From NCBI RefSeq assembly GCF_003443735.1, contig NZ_CP031969.1:5456001-5520000 (forward strand): a DNA stretch of 64,000 nt, written 5' to 3'. This stretch comes from Streptomyces sp. CC0208. GTDB lineage: Bacteria; Actinomycetota; Actinomycetes; Streptomycetales; Streptomycetaceae. The notes beneath the pieces are model-generated. The model was given only the letters and a program-made list of their open reading frames with translations. It was not told the origin of the DNA and did no database searches. This document shows, one piece after another, positions 59,032-64,000 of this stretch (position 1 is its first letter; each line of letters starts with the position of its first letter). Position numbers and translations under genes: made by a program.

Positions 59032-60324
59032 CTACACCTGGGTGACGTCCTCGACCTCCTCCTCGGGCTCCCGGCCCGGCGTCTTGAGGTCGAACTTCGT
59101 GATCGCGAACCGGAAGATCACGTAGTAGAGGACCGCGAAACACAGGCCGATCGGCACGATCGCCCACGGTCTCGTCGCGAGGTTCCAGTTGATGACGTAG
59201 TCGATGAGACCGGCCGAGAAGCTGAAACCGTCATGCACCCCCAGCCCCCACGTCACCGCCATCGACACCCCCGTCAACACCGCGTGCACCACGTACAGCA
59301 GCGGCGCGACGAACAGGAACGAGTACTCGATCGGCTCGGTGATCCCCGTCACGAAGGACGTCAGGGCCACGGAGAGCATCAGGCCGCCGATCTCCTTGCG
59401 CCGCCCCGGCCTTGCACAGTGCGTGATCGCCAGCGCCGCCGCCGGCAGCGCGAACATCATGATCGGGAAGAACCCCGAGGTGAACTGCCCCGCGTTCGGA
59501 TCCCCCGCCAGGAACATGTTGATGTCGCCGTGCACCTCGGTGCCGTCCGGCTTGGTGTACGTCCCGAACTGGAACCAGATGGGCACGTTCAGGAACTGGT
59601 GCAGCCCGATCACCAGCAACGCCCGGTTCGCCACACCGAACAGCCCCGAACCCCACGCCCCCGCGCCCTTCAGCCAGTCGCTGAAGCTCTCGAGACCGTC
59701 ACCGATCGGCGGCCACACCCACAGGCACAGCGCGGCGAACACGATCGCCACGAACGCCATGATGATCGGCACCAACCGCCGCCCGTTGAAGAACCCGAGC
59801 CAGTCCACCAGCTTCGTGCGGTGGTACCGCTGCCAGAAGAACGCCGTCAGCAGCCCCATCACGATGCCGCCGAACACCCCCGGATTCTGGTAGGTGAACG
59901 CCACCACCGTCTGGTCCACCGTCGCCTGGCACCCGATGCCCTGCACAGCCTTCGCCCCGCTCGGACAGTCCTCCGGGAACTGCCTCAACACCGAGTAGTA
60001 GACGAGGAATCCGGCCACCGCCGCCAGCGCCGTCGACCCGTCCGACTTCTTCGCCATCCCGATGGCCACACCCACACAGAACAGCAACGGCAGCCCCAGC
60101 TGACCGTCGAGCAGGGCCCCACCCGCACCCGCCATCACCTTGGAGACGTTCGTCCAGCCAAGACCGTCGTCCCCGAACACGTCCGGCTGTCCGAGCCGGT
60201 TGAGGATGCCCGCGGCCGGCAGCACGGCGATGGGCAGCTGAAGACTGCGGCCCATCTTCTGCAACCCCTGGAACGCCGACTGCCACCGCCGGCGCGCGGG
60301 TGAGATCTCCGTCTCTGAACTCAT
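59032..60324 (-). CDS. nagE1: PTS N-acetylglucosamine-type EIIC permease NagE1
   Basis: The 430-residue paralogue of NagE2 has the same motifs (LQKMGRSLQLPIAVLPAAG, RTKLVDWLGFFNGRRLVPI, GITEPIEYSFLFVAP). A loop near residue 150 has two Cys residues absent from NagE2 (EDCPSGAKAVQGIGC). In S. coelicolor this copy is little used compared with NagE2, as recalled. The ATG at 60324 is chosen; the longer frame to 60429 runs into the divergent promoter region. A DasR site is 21 bp upstream. Confidence 0.9.
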   Translation of the reverse strand: MSSETEISPARRRWQSAFQGLQKMGRSLQLPIAVLPAAGILNRLGQPDVFGDDGLGWTNVSKVMAGAGGALLDGQLGLPLLFCVGVAIGMAKKSDGSTALAAVAGFLVYYSVLRQFPEDCPSGAKAVQGIGCQATVDQTVVAFTYQNPGVFGGIVMGLLTAFFWQRYHRTKLVDWLGFFNGRRLVPIIMAFVAIVFAALCLWVWPPIGDGLESFSDWLKGAGAWGSGLFGVANRALLVIGLHQFLNVPIWFQFGTYTKPDGTEVHGDINMFLAGDPNAGQFTSGFFPIMMFALPAAALAITHCARPGRRKEIGGLMLSVALTSFVTGITEPIEYSFLFVAPLLYVVHAVLTGVSMAVTWGLGVHDGFSFSAGLIDYVINWNLATRPWAIVPIGLCFAVLYYVIFRFAITKFDLKTPGREPEEEVEDVTQV

Positions 60325-60344
60325 CAGTTGGCGACCGCCTGTCG

Positions 60345-60360
60345 GGTGGTGTAGACCAGT
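60345..60360. promoter_or_regulatory. DasR site (dre) between nagE1 and nagF
   Basis: GGTGGTGTAGACCAGT matches the DasR consensus at 14 of 16 positions. It lies in the 125-bp divergent region, 21 bp from nagE1 and 90 bp from nagF, and could control both. Confidence 0.85.
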
Positions 60361-60449
60361 CACGGACGATGGTTGCTGTGACGTCATCTTTCGGTACGTA
60401 CAGCGCAATCGCCCGCGAAGTTGGGCCACCTGTGCAGGAGGAGAACGAC

Positions 60450-60683
60450 ATGGCCACCAAGGCAGAGAAGATCGTCGCCGGACTCGGCGGCATCGGCAAC
60501 ATCGACGAGATCGAGGGCTGCATCACGCGCCTGCGCACCGAGGTCCACGACGCGGCCCTAGTCGACGAAGCCGCCCTCAAGGCCGCCGGCGCCCACGGCG
60601 TCGTCAAGATGGGCACCGCCATCCAGGTCGTCATCGGCACCGACGCCGACCCGATCGCCGCCGAGATCGAGGACATGATGTGA
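60450..60683 (+). CDS. nagF: PTS GlcNAc-specific EIIB protein NagF
   Basis: The 77-residue cytoplasmic EIIB protein has its phosphorylated Cys24 in IEGCITRLR. It passes phosphate from EIIA (Crr) to GlcNAc entering through NagE. The rest, KMGTAIQVVIGTDADPIAAEI, is the normal end of the GlcNAc/glucose IIB fold. The ATG at 60450 follows gcaggaggag (60435-60444). Being a separate gene from the IIC is the Streptomyces arrangement. Confidence 0.93.
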   Translation: MATKAEKIVAGLGGIGNIDEIEGCITRLRTEVHDAALVDEAALKAAGAHGVVKMGTAIQVVIGTDADPIAAEIEDMM

Positions 60684-60730
60684 GCTGAGCGCGCCGAAAG
60701 CCCACCCGGGAGGCCGATAGGCTCGACGCC

Positions 60731-61468
<738 letters not shown>

Positions 61469-61613
61469 AGGGACCGCCAAGAACGGTGGCCGGCGCGCGC
61501 AACCCGACCCGCCGTCCCAGCGTCTTCGGGAGTACGGGCGCCCGCTGTGCACAAGGGGCGCCCGGCCAGTCAACGGGGGCCTCCCGAGGCCTGCCACAGG
61601 GAGGAACAGATCC

Positions 61614-62018
61614 ATGGCCGCGAGCCGACGCCGCCGAAGTCGCCCTATCACCATCGCCGCCGCGGTGGCCGCCGTAGCGCTCACGGCCGGCCTCACCACC
61701 GGCTGCGACGCCGTCAGCAAGGCCCTGGACTGCGTCCAGACCGCCGAGGCCGTCGCCGACAGCGTCACCGACCTCCAGCAGGCCGTGGAGAACGCGTCGA
61801 ACGACCCCACCCAGATCGACGAGGCCCTCGCCGCCATCGACCAGAACCTCGACGAGATCGGCGACAAGACCGACAACGCCGACGTCAACCAGGCGGTCGA
61901 CCACCTCAACTCCGCCGTGTCCAACGTCCGTACGGCGGTCAAGAACGGCGACGAGACCCCCGACCTGAGCCCCGTCACCGACGCGGCCGGCGAACTGACC
62001 AAGGTCTGCACGCCGTAA
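61614..62018 (+). CDS. Putative lipoprotein between rph and rdgB
   Basis: The 134-residue precursor has a basic start (MAASRRRRSRP), a hydrophobic stretch and a lipobox LTTGC with Cys at about residue 30. The mature part is helical and acidic (DLQQAVENASNDPTQIDEAL) with heptad-like spacing. Two further Cys residues (near 39 and the C-terminus) could form a disulfide. Found in the same place in other Streptomyces as far as I recall, but the function is unknown. Confidence 0.8.
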   Translation: MAASRRRRSRPITIAAAVAAVALTAGLTTGCDAVSKALDCVQTAEAVADSVTDLQQAVENASNDPTQIDEALAAIDQNLDEIGDKTDNADVNQAVDHLNSAVSNVRTAVKNGDETPDLSPVTDAAGELTKVCTP

Positions 62019-62028
62019 TACTGGTGGC

Positions 62029-62631
62029 ATGACCCGCCTGATCCTCGCCACCCGCAACGCCGGCAAAATCACCGAGCTCCACGCGATCCTCGCCGACGCA
62101 GGTCTGCCCTTCGACCTCGTCGGCGCGGACGCGTACCCCGAGATCCCCGACGTCAAGGAAACCGGCGTCACCTTCGCCGAGAACGCCCTCCTGAAGGCCC
62201 ACGCCCTGGCCCAGGCCACGGGGTTGCCGGCGGTCGCCGACGACTCGGGGCTCTGCGTGGACGTCCTGAACGGCGCTCCCGGCATCTTCTCGGCCCGCTG
62301 GTCGGGACGCCACGGAGACGACAAGGCCAACCTGGAACTGCTCCTGGCCCAGCTCTCGGACATCGCCGACGAACACCGAGGCGCCCACTTCGCCTGCGCG
62401 GCGGCACTCGCCCTGCCGGACGGCACGGAGCGGGTCGTCGAGGGCCGGCTGCGGGGCGTCCTGCGTCACACCCCGGTAGGCACGAACGGCTTCGGCTACG
62501 ACCCGATCCTCCAGCCGGAGGGCGAGACACGGACGTGCGCCGAACTGAGCGCCGAGGAGAAGAACGCGATCAGCCACCGGGGGCAGGCGTTCCGGGCGCT
62601 GGTGCCGGTGGTGCGGGAGTTGTTGGGCTGA
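62029..62631 (+). CDS. rdgB: XTP/dITP diphosphatase (RdgB/HAM1)
   Basis: The 200-residue house-cleaning enzyme hydrolyses non-canonical purine triphosphates. The family start LILATRNAGKITELHAIL is followed by ETGVTFAENALLKAHALAQ, ADDSGLCVDVLNGAPGIFSARW and GFGYDPILQPEG. All active-site regions are present. It starts 10 bp after the lipoprotein gene, so co-transcription is likely. A terminator follows. Confidence 0.95.
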   Translation: MTRLILATRNAGKITELHAILADAGLPFDLVGADAYPEIPDVKETGVTFAENALLKAHALAQATGLPAVADDSGLCVDVLNGAPGIFSARWSGRHGDDKANLELLLAQLSDIADEHRGAHFACAAALALPDGTERVVEGRLRGVLRHTPVGTNGFGYDPILQPEGETRTCAELSAEEKNAISHRGQAFRALVPVVRELLG

Positions 62632-62644
62632 GGTAGAAGCGGAC

Positions 62645-62679
62645 ACGGCCTGCGCATCGATGCTCGATTCGCAGGCCGT
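62645..62679. terminator. Bidirectional terminator between rdgB and tRNA-Leu
   Basis: Perfect 10-bp arms acggcctgcg (62645-62654) and cgcaggccgt (62670-62679) with a 15-nt loop. It serves rdgB from the left and the tRNA from the right. Confidence 0.78.
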
Positions 62680-62684
62680 TTAGG

Positions 62685-62768
62685 TGCGGCGGAAGGGATT
62701 CGAACCCTCAAGCCCGATCAAGGGCCACAGGACCTAAACCTGCTGCGTCGCCGTTGCGCCACCGCCGC
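62685..62768 (-). tRNA. tRNA-Leu (UAG)
   Basis: The minus strand gives an 84-nt class II tRNA. The acceptor stem is gcggcgg with ccgccgc and an A discriminator. The anticodon stem gcagg/cctgt frames a loop with UAG. A long variable arm precedes the T-arm (ggttcgaatcc). CCA is not encoded. Its first base is the last base of the HNH gene's stop codon region (62768). Confidence 0.93.
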
Positions 62769-63442
62769 TAGCCGCCTGCCATCGTACCGGGAGCCGCTCG
62801 CCGCTTTCCGCCTCCCCTGCACCAGGTGCTGGTGATCGCGTGGCAGTTGGGGCACAGCAGGCGCAGATTCTCGCGCCGGTCATCGCTCCAGTCTCCATTG
62901 ATGTGATCGATCTCCAGGGTCATGGGCCTGCCGAACCACTCGGGTCCGACACCGCACCGTGCGCACTTCTCGGGTACTCCGACTTCGTTCAGGGCGCGGC
63001 GTAGGAGCTTTGTCGCCGTTCGGTGTCCGTTCTCGTGCTGAACCAGCACCTCGTCATGGGGCTTGGCGTTCGGGGCCGGTCTTCCCCGCTGGTGCGCCTG
63101 GCCCAAGAAGTGTGCCGTCGTGAGGTGATCGTCGGCGATCCATTCACGCAGCTTCCGTCTCTGCGCACCATTGTCCGCGCGGTCCAAGTGGCGCAGTACC
63201 TCTGCCAGCGAAGTCGACTCGGCAACTGCCGTCCGTAGTTCGTCGGGGGTGGGCCGGGCGGATCTGCCGCACGGGCGGAAGTGCGAGATGTCGATGTCGA
63301 AGTGGGCGAATCGCTTTGTGAGGTACTTGCGCAGATAGCCATATGGCCGGGTGCCGAAGAAGGCGATGACCTGGTCGAGGTCGGAACACCGGGCTGCCGC
63401 CTCGGTCAGCCGCTCGCGGGTGTAGTGCGTACCGCTGGTCAT
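62768..63442 (-). CDS. HNH endonuclease directly abutting tRNA-Leu
   Basis: The 224-residue protein has a C-terminal HNH/zinc module: CARCGVGPEWFG, LEIDHINGDWSDDRRENLRLL and CPNCHA. The catalytic His-Asn-His/Asn and two Cys pairs are intact. The N-terminal 100 residues contain two helix-rich units ending in DIDISHF-like and TAHFLGQ motifs, shared with the next gene, perhaps DNA-binding repeats. The ATG at 63442 overlaps the upstream HNH stop by four bases. The TAG at 62770-62768 touches the tRNA. It may be a solitary homing-type or restriction-type nuclease. Confidence 0.82.
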   Translation of the reverse strand: MTSGTHYTRERLTEAAARCSDLDQVIAFFGTRPYGYLRKYLTKRFAHFDIDISHFRPCGRSARPTPDELRTAVAESTSLAEVLRHLDRADNGAQRRKLREWIADDHLTTAHFLGQAHQRGRPAPNAKPHDEVLVQHENGHRTATKLLRRALNEVGVPEKCARCGVGPEWFGRPMTLEIDHINGDWSDDRRENLRLLCPNCHAITSTWCRGGGKRRAAPGTMAGG

Positions 63443-64000
63443 GCGGCGCGCCCCTTCCCGCGACCCCGGTAACTGTCCGTTGTCGAGTGGCAGTTGGGAC
63501 ACAGCAGCCGCAGGTTTCCGATGCGATTGTTCCGCCAGTTACCGTCGATGTGGTCGACCTCCAGCGGGAGCGGCTCCCCGAGCCACACGCCCTCGATCCC
63601 ACATAGGGCGCATCGCTCATCCACCCCCTCCTCGCGCATCGCTCGCTTCAGGCGGCTGCTCGGTACCCGTCGGGCATCGGCCGAGGTGTCCTCGACGAGG
63701 ATCTCCTGGGCGGTCCGGCGTCGCTGGTTGTACCGCTGCCGCTCCGTACGAACCACCAGCGAGAAGTGGGAGGTGTCGATGCCGTGTGCCTTGATGCGGC
63801 GCGAGATGTTCGTGTGGTGGCCGCCGACCATCCCCAGCCCGAGCCGCCGTAGGACCTCGTTGACGCTTGTCGACACGGCGACCACTGGTTCCAGGACTTC
63901 TCTTGTCCACTTGACGCCCTCCCGCTCGAAGTGCGAGACGTCCACTCCCAGCTTCTTCATCCGCTCGTGCACATACCGGCGCTTCCAGCTCTTGGGATCC
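63439..64000 (-). CDS. Second HNH endonuclease (5' end beyond the window)
   Basis: At least 187 residues are visible with the same order: units ending GVDVSHF and GIDTSHF, then CALCGIEGVWLG, LEVDHIDGNWRNNRIGNLRLL and CPNCHS. An internal GTG at 63972 could be taken as the start, but the frame stays open to the window edge (WKRRYVHERMKK) and reads like protein, so the true start is probably further out. It is a close paralogue of the downstream gene and coupled to it through ATGA. Confidence 0.8.
   Translation of the reverse strand, partial: DPKSWKRRYVHERMKKLGVDVSHFEREGVKWTREVLEPVVAVSTSVNEVLRRLGLGMVGGHHTNISRRIKAHGIDTSHFSLVVRTERQRYNQRRRTAQEILVEDTSADARRVPSSRLKRAMREEGVDERCALCGIEGVWLGEPLPLEVDHIDGNWRNNRIGNLRLLCPNCHSTTDSYRGRGKGRAA

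Noticed and set aside
62685..64000. Prophage or ICE at tRNA-Leu
   Set aside because: Only HNH genes are visible, on the tRNA's 5' side; no integrase or attachment repeat is in the window. Cannot be excluded beyond 64 kb.

Overview
The window is a very GC-rich, densely coded stretch of an actinomycete chromosome, almost certainly Streptomyces. Signs are the near-exclusive G/C third codon positions, frequent GTG starts, 1-8 nt stop/start overlaps, an SsgA-like sporulation protein, DasR-type operators at N-acetylglucosamine PTS genes, and a gene order that matches, from memory, the S. coelicolor core from about SCO2959 down to SCO2900. There is no rRNA, CRISPR array, integrase or intact transposon. 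Two tRNA genes (Cys-GCA, Leu-UAG) are present.

Layout. 0-5.9 kb: nitrate transporter narK behind a GlnR-like box, the HemD-like/winged-helix regulator nnaR, a DUF1772 membrane protein, a CGNR zinc-finger regulator and the ECF sigma/anti-sigma pair sigU-rsuA. 6-13.4 kb: housekeeping block with a HelD-like helicase, a probable small RNA, NAD-malic enzyme, HU, MurA, YqgE/AlgH and DUF3039. 13.5-15.5 kb: a decayed sugar-ABC permease in front of a GH20 beta-N-acetylhexosaminidase. 15.7-20.9 kb: a coupled three-subunit molybdenum hydroxylase (xanthine-dehydrogenase type) operon ending in a 42-residue membrane peptide. 21-29 kb: P-loop kinase-like protein, duplicated SUKH-4 protein, nitrobindin, tRNA-Cys, MFS exporter, DEAD-type helicase, IclR regulator and a Lon-type S16 protease. 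29.1-34.1 kb (minus): an osmoprotectant (ProX/OpuC) ABC transporter operon with an HTH regulator at its end. 34.1-38.9 kb: Lrp regulator divergent from hppD, an SDR relic, a three-gene cobalt-type nitrile hydratase and a TPR protein. 39-45 kb: glycolate/D-lactate-type FAD oxidase, ssgG-like gene, two RDD membrane proteins, a ~0.77 kb tandem-repeat array and a small membrane protein. 45-51.3 kb: secreted M6 protease, pncA/pncB NAD salvage, clpS-DUF2017. 51.6-56.6 kb: amino-acid permease, then a sulfur-carrier cysteine pathway (JAMM peptidase, LacI regulator, leader peptide, cysO, cysM). 56.8-64 kb: MBL hydrolase, nagE2/nagE1/nagF PTS genes with DasR sites, rph, a lipoprotein, rdgB, tRNA-Leu and two overlapping HNH endonuclease genes; the last one runs off the window.

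How they fit together. Three themes recur: nitrogen (narK, nnaR, nitrile hydratase, purine-type hydroxylase), aminosugar use (hexosaminidase plus GlcNAc PTS, both with DasR-like sites), and cysteine supply through a protein-bound thiocarboxylate (cysO-cysM with JAMM peptidase). The most interesting non-gene signals are a 31-codon, apparently leaderless Cys-containing leader ORF before cysO-cysM, a CysO that ends in Gly-Gly plus two extra residues, a probable ncRNA at 8.48-8.61 kb, a multiply deleted transporter relic at 13.5 kb, a split beta subunit nitrile hydratase lacking an activator gene, and a repeat array at 43.7-44.5 kb. Gene symbols borrowed from S. coelicolor rest on recalled synteny and visible motifs; no searches were run.
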